Shown here: piece by piece, positions 1-7,399 of the stretch
Layout of the letters: each line of letters starts with the position of its first letter
How positions within the stretch are numbered: position 1 is the first letter of the stretch
Assembly: GCF_002414845.1 (NCBI RefSeq)
Contig: NZ_DIAX01000018.1
Span: 13,432 to 20,939 of the forward strand
Source: Gordonia sp. UBA5067
GTDB lineage: Bacteria; Actinomycetota; Actinomycetes; Mycobacteriales; Mycobacteriaceae
Reading direction: 5' to 3'
Length of the DNA: 7,508 nt
Position numbers and translations under genes: made by a program
Notes under the pieces: generated by a model
What the model was told of the DNA's origin: nothing
The model's database searches: none
What the model saw: only the letters and a program-made list of their open reading frames with translations

Positions 1-1189
1 CAAGGTCGACACCGAGATCCCGTCGCCGGTCGCCGGCACGCTGCTCGAAATCACCGCGAACACCGACGACGTCGTCGAAGTCGGCGGCAAGCTCGCGGTT
101 GTCGGCAGCGGCAGCCCCGCCGCAGCACCGGCCGCCCCGGTGCCCGTGCCCACTCCGGCGCCCGCGCCAGTGCCAGCCCCCGCCGCCCCCGCCGCGCCCG
201 CAGCGGCGACTCCGCCGCCCGCCCCCGTACCGACCCCTGCGGCTCCCGCCACCGAAGCCGCCCCCGCGGCAGTTTCCAGCGACGCCGGCCCCTATGTGAC
301 ACCCCTGGTGCGCAAGCTCGCCGCCGAAAACAACGTCGACCTGTCCGCTGTCACGGGCACCGGCGTCGGCGGCCGGATCCGCAAACAGGACGTCCTCGCT
401 GCGGCCACCAGCCCGTCGGCGGCCGCTCCGGCCGCCTCCCCGGAGGTTCGGCCGGAGCTCGCGGCGTTGCGCGGCACAACCGCCAAAGCCAACCGCATCC
501 GGCAGATCACCGCGGCGAAGACACTGGAGTCGCTGCAAACGAGTGCGCAACTCACCCAGGTCCACGAGGTGGACCTGACGAGGGTCGCCACGCTGCGGAC
601 GGCGGCGAAGGAGTCATTCAAGGCTGCCGAGGGGGTCAACCTCACGTTCCTGCCGTTCTTCGCGAAGGCCGTCGTCGAGGCGCTCAAAGTTCATCCGAAC
701 ATCAACGCCAGCTACAACGACACGACCAACGAGATCACCTACCATGGCGGGGTCCACCTCGGAATCGCCGTCGACACCGAGCAGGGTCTACTCTCCCCGG
801 TGATCCACAACGCCGACGACCTGTCACTGGCCGGCCTGGCTCGCGCCATTGCCGACATCGCCACGCGCGCACGCTCGGGCAACCTCAAGCCCGATGATCT
901 GTCCGGCGGCACGTTCACCATCACCAACATCGGCAGCCAGGGCGCCCTGTTCGACACGCCGATCCTGGTGCCGCCGCAGGCCGCGATGCTGGGAACCGGC
1001 GCCATCGTCAAGCGCGCCGTCGTCATCGCCGACGAGGATGGCAGTGAATCGCTGGCCGTGCGGTCGATGGCGTTCTTGCCCCTGACCTACGATCACCGCC
1101 TGATCGACGGTGCCGACGCCGGCCGGTTCGTCACCACCATCCGCAAGCGCCTGGAGGCCGGGGAGTTCGCCGCCGACCTCGGGCTCTAA
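1..1189 (+). CDS. dlaT: Dihydrolipoamide acyltransferase (E2) of 2-oxoacid dehydrogenase, 3' part
   Basis: E2 core enzyme that passes acyl groups from its swinging lipoyl arm to CoA in the pyruvate dehydrogenase-type complex; the M. tuberculosis homologue (often labelled sucB) also serves in a peroxynitrite reductase system. The 5' end lies outside the window. The first full codon, at 2-4, is the Lys of the lipoylation motif KVDTEIPSP, so what is left of the lipoyl domain spans about 2-110. A Pro/Ala-rich flexible linker follows (about 119-285), then the E3/E1-binding domain (about 290-406, YVTPLVRKL to [11 protein letters not shown]). The acyltransferase domain (about 470-1186) ends with the catalytic motif DHRLIDG, with His at 1094-1096 and Asp at 1106-1108. 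The C-terminus ADLGL matches the mycobacterial protein as I recall it. The mycobacterial enzyme has two lipoyl domains; how many are present here cannot be seen. It is first of the visible genes in the lipoate operon. Confidence 0.97.
   Translation, partial: KVDTEIPSPVAGTLLEITANTDDVVEVGGKLAVVGSGSPAAAPAAPVPVPTPAPAPVPAPAAPAAPAAATPPPAPVPTPAAPATEAAPAAVSSDAGPYVTPLVRKLAAENNVDLSAVTGTGVGGRIRKQDVLAAATSPSAAAPAASPEVRPELAALRGTTAKANRIRQITAAKTLESLQTSAQLTQVHEVDLTRVATLRTAAKESFKAAEGVNLTFLPFFAKAVVEALKVHPNINASYNDTTNEITYHGGVHLGIAVDTEQGLLSPVIHNADDLSLAGLARAIADIATRARSGNLKPDDLSGGTFTITNIGSQGALFDTPILVPPQAAMLGTGAIVKRAVVIADEDGSESLAVRSMAFLPLTYDHRLIDGADAGRFVTTIRKRLEAGEFAADLGL
119..285 (+). other. Pro/Ala-rich interdomain linker of DlaT
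   Basis: Codons here are almost only Pro, Ala, Val and Thr (PAP and PVP type repeats). This is the usual mobile hinge that lets the lipoyl domain reach the active sites of the complex. The low-complexity, very GC-rich DNA also opens long spurious frames on other strands. Confidence 0.85.
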
Positions 1190-1195
1190 CCGCGT

Positions 1196-2077
1196 ATGCG
1201 CGTCCTCGTCGCCGGATCGTCAGGGCTGATCGGTTCAGCCCTGACGACGGCGTTGCGGTCTCACGGCACCGATGTCGCCCGACTCGTGCGCCGAGAAGCC
1301 CGCAATCCCGACGAGTTCAGTTGGGACCCCGAGAATTTTGGTGCTCCCGCCGAGGCGTTCGACGGCGTGGACGCGGTCGTCTCCCTGTGCGGAGTCGGTG
1401 TGGGCGACCGACCGTGGAGTGGTCACTTTCGGCAGGAATTGCGCGACTCGCGCATCACACCGACGCAGGTGCTCGCCGAGGCGATCGCCGAATCCGACGT
1501 CCCAGTCTTCCTGTCGGCGAGCGCAACCGGGTTCTACGGCGACACCGGTGACGAGCCGGCCACTGAGGACACCGGTGCGGGCAGCGGCTTCCTCGCTGAC
1601 CTTGCCGTCGACTGGGAGGCCGCCACCGCCCCGGCGACCGAACATGCGCGCGTGGTTCGCCTGCGAACCGGGCCCGTGCTTTCGCCGCGAGGCGGATTTC
1701 TCGCCAGGCTGCGGCCGGTGGTGAAAGCCGGGCTCGGCGGGCGACTCGGCGATGGCAGACAGTTCCTGCCGTGGATCTCCCTGCGCGACGAGGTTGCCGC
1801 TATCGAGTTCCTGTTGACAGCACCGGGCGTGGCGGGCCCGGTCAACCTCACCGCGCCGATCCCCGTGCGGTTCAACGAGTTCATCAACACGTACGGCGCT
1901 GTCCTGCACCGGCCGACCCGGCTGCCGGTGCCGGCGACCGCGCTGCGCCTCCTCGGCGGCGACATGGCCAAGGAAATGATTCTGGGGTCATCACGCGTTG
2001 TACCCGATGTGCTGAACCATGCCGGATTCGAATTCACCGACCAGACTCTTCCCGATGCCCTGGCGTGGACGCACTGA
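1196..2077 (+). CDS. TIGR01777/DUF1731 family SDR-type epimerase-like protein (Rv2216-like)
   Basis: A 293-aa extended short-chain dehydrogenase-like protein; substrate unknown. The Rossmann nucleotide-binding motif GSSGLIG is at residues 7-13. The family segment GVGVGDRPW is at about 66-74, followed by a DSRI motif near residue 84. [10 protein letters not shown] (107-116) sits where active SDRs carry the catalytic Ser/Tyr region. The C-terminal DUF1731 part (about 246-292) includes [12 protein letters not shown] and the [13 protein letters not shown] ending typical of the family. The ATG lies 6 nt after the dlaT stop with only a weak Shine-Dalgarno, which suggests translational coupling. Its stop overlaps the lipB start by one base (TGATG). 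Homologues in M. tuberculosis (Rv2216) hold the same position between dlaT and lipB, so a link to lipoate or 2-oxoacid dehydrogenase metabolism is plausible from context but unproven. Confidence 0.92.
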   Translation: MRVLVAGSSGLIGSALTTALRSHGTDVARLVRREARNPDEFSWDPENFGAPAEAFDGVDAVVSLCGVGVGDRPWSGHFRQELRDSRITPTQVLAEAIAESDVPVFLSASATGFYGDTGDEPATEDTGAGSGFLADLAVDWEAATAPATEHARVVRLRTGPVLSPRGGFLARLRPVVKAGLGGRLGDGRQFLPWISLRDEVAAIEFLLTAPGVAGPVNLTAPIPVRFNEFINTYGAVLHRPTRLPVPATALRLLGGDMAKEMILGSSRVVPDVLNHAGFEFTDQTLPDALAWTH

Positions 2078-2775
2078 TGACCACTGCCCCGGACTCGCTG
2101 CGTCGCACCACCACACCGGTCGAGATGCGATGGCGCGGCACCGTCGACTATCGCAGCGCGTACGACGAGCAACATGCACTCGCTGCCGCGCGCGCAGCCG
2201 GCGATCTCGACCACGACGTGCTGCTGCTGCTCGAGCACCCGTCGACCTATACCGCCGGTAAACGCACCGAGGCCTCCGATCTGCCCACCGACGGCTCTGA
2301 GGTCATCACCGTCGACCGGGGCGGACGCATCACGTGGCATGGCCCGGGCCAGCTCGTCGGCTATCCGATCGTCGCGTTGGCCGAGCCACTCGACGTCGTC
2401 GAGTATGTGCGCCGACTCGAACAGGCACTGATCGGCGTCTGCGCCGAGCATGCCGTGGTCGCAGGACGTGTCGACGGCCGGTCCGGCGTCTGGCTCGACG
2501 GCGGTGCGCGCAAGATCGCGCAGATCGGGATCCGGGTGGCCAAGGGCGTGGCCCTACACGGCTTCGCGCTCAACGTCGACCCAGATCTGCGTGCGTTCGA
2601 CGCCATCGTCCCGTGTGGCATCGCCGACGCCGGAGTCACGTCGCTGGCACGCGAGGCCGGCCACCGGATCTCCGTCGACGAGGTGCGCGACGAGGTGGCT
2701 GCCGCGGTGGCTCATTGGCTCGACCACCCGCTGCCCGCTATCGAATCACCCGCTTCGCAAGGATCCCTACTGTGA
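2077..2775 (+). CDS. lipB: Lipoyl(octanoyl) transferase LipB
   Basis: Cytosolic octanoyl-ACP:protein N-octanoyltransferase (232 aa). It moves octanoate from acyl carrier protein to the lipoyl lysine of E2 and H proteins, the first step of lipoate assembly. Family signatures visible: [14 protein letters not shown] (about 50-63), the [17 protein letters not shown] block (81-97), [10 protein letters not shown] (130-139), and the catalytic pair Lys146 in ARKIAQIG and Cys180 in IVPCGI, equivalent to Lys142/Cys176 of the M. tuberculosis enzyme. The ATG at 2077 shares its A with the TGA of the preceding gene. It is preferred to upstream in-frame codons because the resulting length matches the family (about 230 aa) and the region before it is out-of-frame translation of the preceding gene. 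The 3' end overlaps lipA by 4 nt. Confidence 0.97.
   Translation: MTTAPDSLRRTTTPVEMRWRGTVDYRSAYDEQHALAAARAAGDLDHDVLLLLEHPSTYTAGKRTEASDLPTDGSEVITVDRGGRITWHGPGQLVGYPIVALAEPLDVVEYVRRLEQALIGVCAEHAVVAGRVDGRSGVWLDGGARKIAQIGIRVAKGVALHGFALNVDPDLRAFDAIVPCGIADAGVTSLAREAGHRISVDEVRDEVAAAVAHWLDHPLPAIESPASQGSLL
2759..2763 (+). promoter_or_regulatory. Ribosome binding site of lipA
   Basis: AAGGA inside the 3' end of lipB, 8 nt before the GTG at 2772. It supports that GTG, which overlaps the lipB stop, as the real lipA start. Confidence 0.75.
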
Positions 2776-3803
2776 GTTGCCCCACCCCCGAACCCGGTAC
2801 CGCACCCGACGGTCGCAAGTTGTTGCGCCTGGAAGTGCGCAACGCGCAGACGCCGATCGAGCGCAAACCCAAATGGATCAGGACCCGCGCGACAATGGGC
2901 CCGGAGTTCTCCGAACTGAAGAGCCTGGTCAAACGCGAAGGACTGCACACGGTGTGCGAGGAGGCGGGCTGTCCCAACATCTACGAATGCTGGGAAGACC
3001 GGGAGGCGACCTTCCTGATCGGCGGCGAACAATGCACTCGCCGGTGCGACTTCTGCCAAATTGACACCGGGAGGCCCGCCGAACTCGACCGCGACGAGCC
3101 GCGGCGCGTCGCCGAGAGTGTCGCCGCGATGGGGTTGCGGTACTCGACGATCACCGGCGTCGCGCGCGACGATCTGCCCGACGAGGGCGCCTGGCTCTAC
3201 GCCGAGACCGTGCGCAAGATCCACGAACTGAACCCGGGGACCGGTGTGGAGAACCTCATCCCCGACTTCCACGCGAAGCCCGACCTGCTCGCCGAGGTCT
3301 TCGACTCGCGGCCGGAGGTGCTCGCCCACAACGTGGAAACGGTGCCGCGAATCTTCAAGCGCATCCGCCCGGCATTCCGCTACGAACGCTCCCTCGATGT
3401 TCTTACCCGAGCGCGAGACTTCGGACTGGTCACCAAATCCAATCTCATCCTCGGGCTCGGTGAGACCACCGAGGAGGTTCGCGCGGCGCTGACAGATCTG
3501 CGCGATGCGGGCTGCGACATCGTCACCATCACCCAGTACCTGCGCCCCTCCCCCCGCCATCATCCGGTCGAGCGATGGGTCAAGCCCGAGGAGTTCGTCG
3601 AACTGTCCGACTTCGCCTCCGCACTCGGGTTCGCCGGGGTGATGGCCGGCCCGCTGGTCCGCTCGTCCTACCGGGCCGGGCGCCTCTACGCCCAGGCGAT
3701 GGCCCACCATGGCCGCCCGCTGGCTCCGGGAATGGCGCATCTGGCCCAGTCGAGCAACGCAGCCCAAGAAGCCTCGTCGGTGCTTACCCGAATGGCCCGG
3801 TGA
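2772..3803 (+). CDS. lipA: Lipoyl synthase LipA (radical SAM)
   Basis: Radical S-adenosylmethionine enzyme that inserts two sulfur atoms into the protein-bound octanoyl chain made by LipB, completing the lipoyl cofactor. The protein is 343 aa from the GTG start. The auxiliary [4Fe-4S] cluster motif C-x4-C-x5-C is Cys62, Cys67, Cys73; the radical SAM motif C-x3-C-x2-C is Cys88, Cys92, Cys95. The C-terminal RSSYRAG (297-303) carries the serine ligand of the auxiliary cluster, and the [16 protein letters not shown] region (260-275) is family typical. The start overlaps the lipB stop (GTGA) and has a good ribosome binding site. Compared with M. tuberculosis LipA (about 311 aa from memory) it has a slightly longer N-terminus and a roughly 25-residue longer Ala/Ser-rich C-terminal tail; both lie outside the catalytic core. 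It is the last gene of the operon, closed by an inverted repeat at its stop codon. Confidence 0.98.
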   Translation: MSCPTPEPGTAPDGRKLLRLEVRNAQTPIERKPKWIRTRATMGPEFSELKSLVKREGLHTVCEEAGCPNIYECWEDREATFLIGGEQCTRRCDFCQIDTGRPAELDRDEPRRVAESVAAMGLRYSTITGVARDDLPDEGAWLYAETVRKIHELNPGTGVENLIPDFHAKPDLLAEVFDSRPEVLAHNVETVPRIFKRIRPAFRYERSLDVLTRARDFGLVTKSNLILGLGETTEEVRAALTDLRDAGCDIVTITQYLRPSPRHHPVERWVKPEEFVELSDFASALGFAGVMAGPLVRSSYRAGRLYAQAMAHHGRPLAPGMAHLAQSSNAAQEASSVLTRMAR

Positions 3804-3822
3804 CCGAGTCGGCCGGTCACCG
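3798..3822 (+). terminator. Inverted repeat at the lipA stop, possible weak terminator
   Basis: Perfect 8-bp arms CGGTGACC (3798-3805) and GGTCACCG (3815-3822) with a 9-nt loop; the left arm contains the lipA TGA. There is no U tract. It could end or attenuate the dlaT-lipA transcript just before the next gene's own promoter, or be a chance palindrome in GC-rich DNA. Confidence 0.4.
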
Positions 3823-3833
3823 TGGGCGCACCG

Positions 3834-3839
3834 TAGACT
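3834..3839 (+). promoter_or_regulatory. -10 box TAGACT, probable leaderless promoter of the DUF4191 gene
   Basis: TAGACT fits the mycobacterial -10 pattern TAnnnT and ends 7 nt before the ATG at 3847, so transcription would begin at or one base before the start codon. No Shine-Dalgarno lies between it and the ATG, and no clear -35 is visible, as is common for such promoters. Confidence 0.55.
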
Positions 3840-3846
3840 GATAGAC

Positions 3847-4590
3847 ATGGCAAAGGCGAACGACACCGCGACCAAAGAGGCCAAGAAGGCCGCGAAACTG
3901 GCGCGCAAGAAGGCCTCCAAGGAGCGTCGCACCCAGCTCTGGCAGGCGTTCCAGATGCAGCGCAAAGAAGATCAGCGCCTTATCCCGTACATGGTCGGGG
4001 TGGTCGCCATCGCGGTCGCCATCGCGGTCGGAATCGGCCTGCTGCTGCACCAGGTGTGGTTCATGATCCCCATCGGGATCATGTTCGGGCTGCTCGGCGC
4101 ATTCATCCTGTTCGGTCGCCGAGTGCAGAAGACCGTGTTCACCAAAGCCGAGGGCCAGGCGGGCGCGGCCGGGTGGGCGCTGGGCAACATGCGCGGCACC
4201 TGGCGCATCAAGCAGGCGGTGGTCGGCACCACCCACCTCGACGCAGTGCACCGGGTGATCGGCAAGCCGGGGGTCATCCTTGTCGGAGAAGGAAACGCGA
4301 ACCGGGTCAAGGGCCTGCTGAGCCAGGAGAAGAAGCGGATCGCGCGCGTCGTCGGCGACACTCCGATCTACGTGGTCGTCGTCGGCAACGGCGACAACGA
4401 GGTGCCGCTGAGCAAGCTCGAAAAGCACCTGAACAAGCTCCCCAAGAACATCAATAACAAGCAGATCGACGCCCTCGAGGCCCGTCTGGCGGCGCTGAGC
4501 ACCCGCAAGGGCGGTGCTGCACTCCCCAAGGGGCCGATGCCTCAGGGCGCCAAGGTCCGCAACATTCAGCGGACCGCGCGCCGCCGCTGA
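3847..4590 (+). CDS. DUF4191 integral membrane protein (Rv2219-like)
   Basis: A 247-aa membrane protein of unknown function, conserved downstream of lipA in mycobacteria and relatives. The N-terminus (1-44) is rich in Lys/Arg/Ala and probably cytosolic and helical. Two hydrophobic segments form a helical hairpin: about 45-67 (LIPYMVGVVAIAVAIAV and on) and 72-89 (FMIPIGIMFGLLGAFILF), then a basic GRR stop. The soluble part (about 90-247) contains a GWALGNMRGTWR segment, the VILVGEG and PIYVVVVGNGDNEVPL beta-strand-like blocks, and a basic tail ending RRR. The start is the ATG 7 nt after a TAGACT box; an open frame extends upstream into lipA, but that part is lipA in another frame. The gene is about 43 nt downstream of lipA and seems to have its own promoter. 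Its last 25 nt overlap a convergent minus-strand gene. No enzymatic motif is recognised. Confidence 0.92.
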   Translation: MAKANDTATKEAKKAAKLARKKASKERRTQLWQAFQMQRKEDQRLIPYMVGVVAIAVAIAVGIGLLLHQVWFMIPIGIMFGLLGAFILFGRRVQKTVFTKAEGQAGAAGWALGNMRGTWRIKQAVVGTTHLDAVHRVIGKPGVILVGEGNANRVKGLLSQEKKRIARVVGDTPIYVVVVGNGDNEVPLSKLEKHLNKLPKNINNKQIDALEARLAALSTRKGGAALPKGPMPQGAKVRNIQRTARRR

Positions 4591-5027
4591 GCCAGGTCGG
4601 CGCACGCCAGCGCGATCCGGCGGGGCGTCGCCGGCGCCAGGGTGAACCAGCGGCCGCCGTCGGCCGCGACCGACGGGATCGACACCGCATCACCGCGTCG
4701 CGAACAGAACACGGCGACCGCCCCGGGGCCGAGCCGCTGCTCCTCGTCGACGACGACGATCTCCCCGGTGGTCGTCGCACCCCCGAGTGCCGCGGCAAAA
4801 ACGTGGGCGTCGCACAGGTCCGCGCCGGCCGAGCACAGCGCCGACCGGATCGCAGCCGCGTCTGACGCAGTCTCCAGTCGTGGCAGCAGCTCATCTTCAC
4901 GCACCCGAACCGACCGGCCGACGATAGGTTTGCTCAGCGGCAGTGCCATCACGAGCCCATCGATCTCCACTGATTCGACGAGGCGGACCGGCTCCCCCAG
5001 CGCTAGGACGCGCATCTCAAACATCAT
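4566..5027 (-). CDS. Hypothetical protein resembling the C-terminal half of EspG
   Basis: A 153-aa soluble protein, no signal peptide or membrane segment; not confidently recognised. Residues 60-93 (IRSALCSAGADLCDAH, then TTTGEIVVVD) and 100-148 (GPGAVAVFCSRRGD, then DGGRWFTLAP and RRIALACADL) recall, from memory, the C-terminal half of EspG-type chaperones of type VII secretion (GAV-V---RG-----PS---DG--W-TLAP pattern). Full EspG proteins are about 260-300 aa, so this would be a half-size orphan; no ESX gene is nearby. Two tandem ATGs begin the frame; a TAGATT box lies 9 nt before the first and there is no obvious Shine-Dalgarno. The 3' end overlaps the DUF4191 gene by 25 nt tail to tail. Coding on this strand is favoured by a continuous frame with an ordered, strand-like amino-acid pattern, whereas the opposite-strand frame reads as Ser/Thr/Arg-rich low-complexity sequence. 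Confidence 0.72.
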   Translation of the reverse strand: MMFEMRVLALGEPVRLVESVEIDGLVMALPLSKPIVGRSVRVREDELLPRLETASDAAAIRSALCSAGADLCDAHVFAAALGGATTTGEIVVVDEEQRLGPGAVAVFCSRRGDAVSIPSVAADGGRWFTLAPATPRRIALACADLAQRRRAVR

Positions 5028-5169
5028 CGCTGGACAAATCTAGTGGATGTGCACACCCAGCTGCCCGCAGTTCGCCGTCCTCGACGTCTGACCCGCACAT
5101 CGCCACAGCCGCCAAGGAGTCCGCCGGTGTCGACGATCGGCCACTCTGGGCGCCGGCCGCGCAGCCGGT
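5028..5169. other. 142-nt spacer between the two minus-strand genes
   Basis: Apart from the TAGATT box next to the downstream gene I see only a short CCGGC/GCCGG inverted repeat just after the RDD stop (about 5153-5168). No long U-run terminator and no convincing small gene are visible. Confidence 0.5.
5037..5042 (-). promoter_or_regulatory. -10 box TAGATT before the EspG-like gene
   Basis: On the minus strand TAGATT (TAnnnT) precedes the first ATG by 9 nt and the second by 12. This predicts a transcript with a leader of only a few bases or none. No -35 is evident in the adjoining sequence. Confidence 0.45.
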
Positions 5170-5688
5170 TCAGCGGCTCCGCACGACGGCGGTCCGCGTG
5201 ACTCGGTCGTGCAGGGCGCGGCCGTTGTTGTCGTTGATGAGCGCGGGCACAATCACGACGATCAGCAGTTGACGCACAAGGGCCCGCACAATCCCGACCG
5301 CCGCGCGCAGCTGCGCATTCTCGTCGGGAGCGAGATCGACTCGGATCACCCGCAGTCCGGCGACGTACTGCCCCGGCGTGAAACCGAAGAGTGTGACAGT
5401 GAACACACCGATGATGAACCACACCGCCAGTTGAGGGGCGGCCACCGCGTTAAGCTTCGCCTCGACGGTCGGCTCGCCGGCGACGAAAACGAAGGCCACG
5501 GCGTACGCCATCAACCAGTCCGCGAGCAGCCCCCCGCATCGGCGCCAACCGCTGGCCAGTGCTCCCGGCCCGTCCGCCGGCAAGCCAAGGTCCTGACCTG
5601 GGTATTCGTTGTCCTTCGCGGCGACATCATCCACGCGCGGCCCGGATAGCCACGATCCGGCGGCCCGTCGACCCGACTGCTGTCCCAT
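5170..5688 (-). CDS. RDD family membrane protein
   Basis: A 172-aa membrane protein of the RDD family, whose role is uncertain (some members are ion antiporters). The hydrophilic, Gly/Asp-rich N-terminus (1-45) is followed by SGWRRCGGLLADWLMAYAVAF, holding the family Arg (49/50) and Asp57 at the first membrane helix (about 54-70). A second hydrophobic segment is at about 87-102, followed by TPGQYVAGLRVIRVD (104-118), the usual RDD loop. A third helix (about 131-151) leads to the conserved end NGRALHDRVTRT with Asp161. Length and layout fit the three-helix actinobacterial type. The ATG at 5688 follows a TAGGAT box by exactly 6 nt. It is divergent from glnA, sharing a 252-nt regulatory region, and M. 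tuberculosis also has a membrane protein gene (Rv2219A) just before glnA1. Confidence 0.88.
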   Translation of the reverse strand: MGQQSGRRAAGSWLSGPRVDDVAAKDNEYPGQDLGLPADGPGALASGWRRCGGLLADWLMAYAVAFVFVAGEPTVEAKLNAVAAPQLAVWFIIGVFTVTLFGFTPGQYVAGLRVIRVDLAPDENAQLRAAVGIVRALVRQLLIVVIVPALINDNNGRALHDRVTRTAVVRSR

Positions 5689-5694
5689 GCCGCC

Positions 5695-5700
5695 ATCCTA
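5695..5700 (-). promoter_or_regulatory. -10 box TAGGAT, probable leaderless promoter of the RDD gene
   Basis: Minus-strand TAGGAT, then 6 nt (GGCGGC), then ATG. A start at the usual distance of about 7 nt puts +1 on the A of ATG. No Shine-Dalgarno is present. Confidence 0.6.
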
Positions 5701-5725
5701 GGTGCAGGTCGCGCCGGCGGCATTC

Positions 5726-5751
5726 GCGGGTTCGGACCAGCGGCGAACCGC
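5726..5751. repeat. Imperfect inverted repeat in the RDD/glnA divergent region
   Basis: GCGG-G-TTCG (5726-5734) pairs with CGAACCGC (5744-5751) except for one bulged G. It lies 38-63 nt upstream of the RDD start and could be an operator or a chance palindrome. Confidence 0.35.
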
Positions 5752-5807
5752 TTGTTTGCGATAGTGGAAGCGGATCTCTCCCCTGCTCGCACAGCGTCGT
5801 GCGTTGG

Positions 5808-5845
5808 TTAACACGGGAGAAACACGACTTTGACCGAAGGGCAAC
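5808..5845 (+). promoter_or_regulatory. Double GlnR operator upstream of glnA
   Basis: Four half-sites, each separated by exactly 6 nt: TTAAC (5808-5812), GAAAC (5819-5823), TTGAC (5830-5834), GCAAC (5841-5845). This fits the actinobacterial GlnR consensus gTnAC-n6-GaAAC repeated twice, and also the AC-n9-AC form described for mycobacteria; the AC dinucleotides recur every 11 bases, about one helical turn. GlnR is the OmpR-type global nitrogen regulator, and glnA is one of its classic targets. The site ends 95 nt before the glnA start. Confidence 0.85.
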
Positions 5846-5867
5846 GTGCCCTCCATAACGTCATAGT
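5830..5867 (+). promoter_or_regulatory. Candidate sigma-A promoter elements of glnA
   Basis: TTGACC (5830-5835) is a good -35. Possible -10 boxes are CATAAC (5854-5859, 18-nt spacing), TAACGT (5856-5861, 20 nt) and CATAGT (5862-5867, which would need no -35). The -35 coincides with the third GlnR half-site. If CATAGT is used, the GlnR site would be centred near -47, a typical activator position. Which box is used cannot be decided from sequence. Confidence 0.5.
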
Positions 5868-5871
5868 CATT

Positions 5872-5885
5872 GCCAGGCCCCTGGC
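5872..5885. repeat. Palindrome GCCAGG-CC-CCTGGC in the glnA leader
   Basis: Perfect 6-bp arms around CC. It lies at or just after the predicted transcription start; as RNA it could form a 5-bp hairpin with a 4-nt loop. Confidence 0.4.
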
Positions 5886-5888
5886 GCA

Positions 5889-5914
5889 GTAGCCACCAGA
5901 TCCGCGGCGGCTAC
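5889..5914 (+). promoter_or_regulatory. Leader hairpin of glnA
   Basis: GTAGCCACC (5889-5897) and GGCGGCTAC (5906-5914) pair at 8 of 9 positions around an 8-nt loop. The hairpin ends 9 nt before the GAAGGAG ribosome binding site and is followed by AAAA rather than U, so it is not an intrinsic terminator. It may affect mRNA stability or access to the ribosome binding site. It does not match a riboswitch class that I recognise. Confidence 0.45.
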
Positions 5915-5923
5915 AAAACGAGT

Positions 5924-5930
5924 GAAGGAG
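5924..5930 (+). promoter_or_regulatory. Ribosome binding site of glnA
   Basis: GAAGGAG, 10 nt before the GTG at 5941. The frame is closed upstream by TGA at 5923-5925 and has no ATG until codon 31, so this site fixes the GTG start. Confidence 0.85.
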
Positions 5931-5940
5931 TCACCGGACG

Positions 5941-7374
<1,434 letters not shown>

Positions 7375-7399
7375 TCAGCGGTAACGCTCACCCGCAGTG

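Noticed and set aside
119..285. Tandem repeat or recombination element in the GC-rich dlaT segment
   Set aside because: The repetition is imperfect and follows Pro/Ala codons of the E2 linker, so it is explained by protein sequence.
1534..2451. Open minus-strand frame of about 305 codons opposite the TIGR01777 gene and lipB
   Set aside because: Spans two well-supported plus-strand genes and shows no recognisable domain.
2712..3965. Very long open minus-strand frame (about 417 codons) opposite lipA and the start of the DUF4191 gene
   Set aside because: It mirrors lipA codons in high-GC DNA, crosses gene borders and has no family-like pattern; lipA on the plus strand has all its cysteine motifs intact.
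4642..5272. Plus-strand frames across the EspG-like gene and the following spacer
   Set aside because: Ser/Thr/Arg-rich low-complexity translations without start signals; the minus-strand reading is better ordered and has a promoter-like box.
5209..5649. Plus-strand frame of 146 codons opposite the RDD gene
   Set aside because: Charged, His/Arg-rich shadow; the minus-strand product has three membrane segments and the RDD motifs.
5922..5924. GTG as an alternative glnA start
   Set aside because: It is out of frame with glnA and lies over the Shine-Dalgarno; the glnA frame itself is closed by TGA at 5923-5925.
5868..5940. Glutamine-type riboswitch in the glnA leader
   Set aside because: Only a simple hairpin is visible; I see no match to the glnA RNA or downstream-peptide motifs, which are known from cyanobacteria and phage.
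7377..7388. Small hairpin AGCG-GTAA-CGCT right after glnA
   Set aside because: The stem is only 4 bp; the adjacent 16-bp hairpin is far stronger and explains termination.
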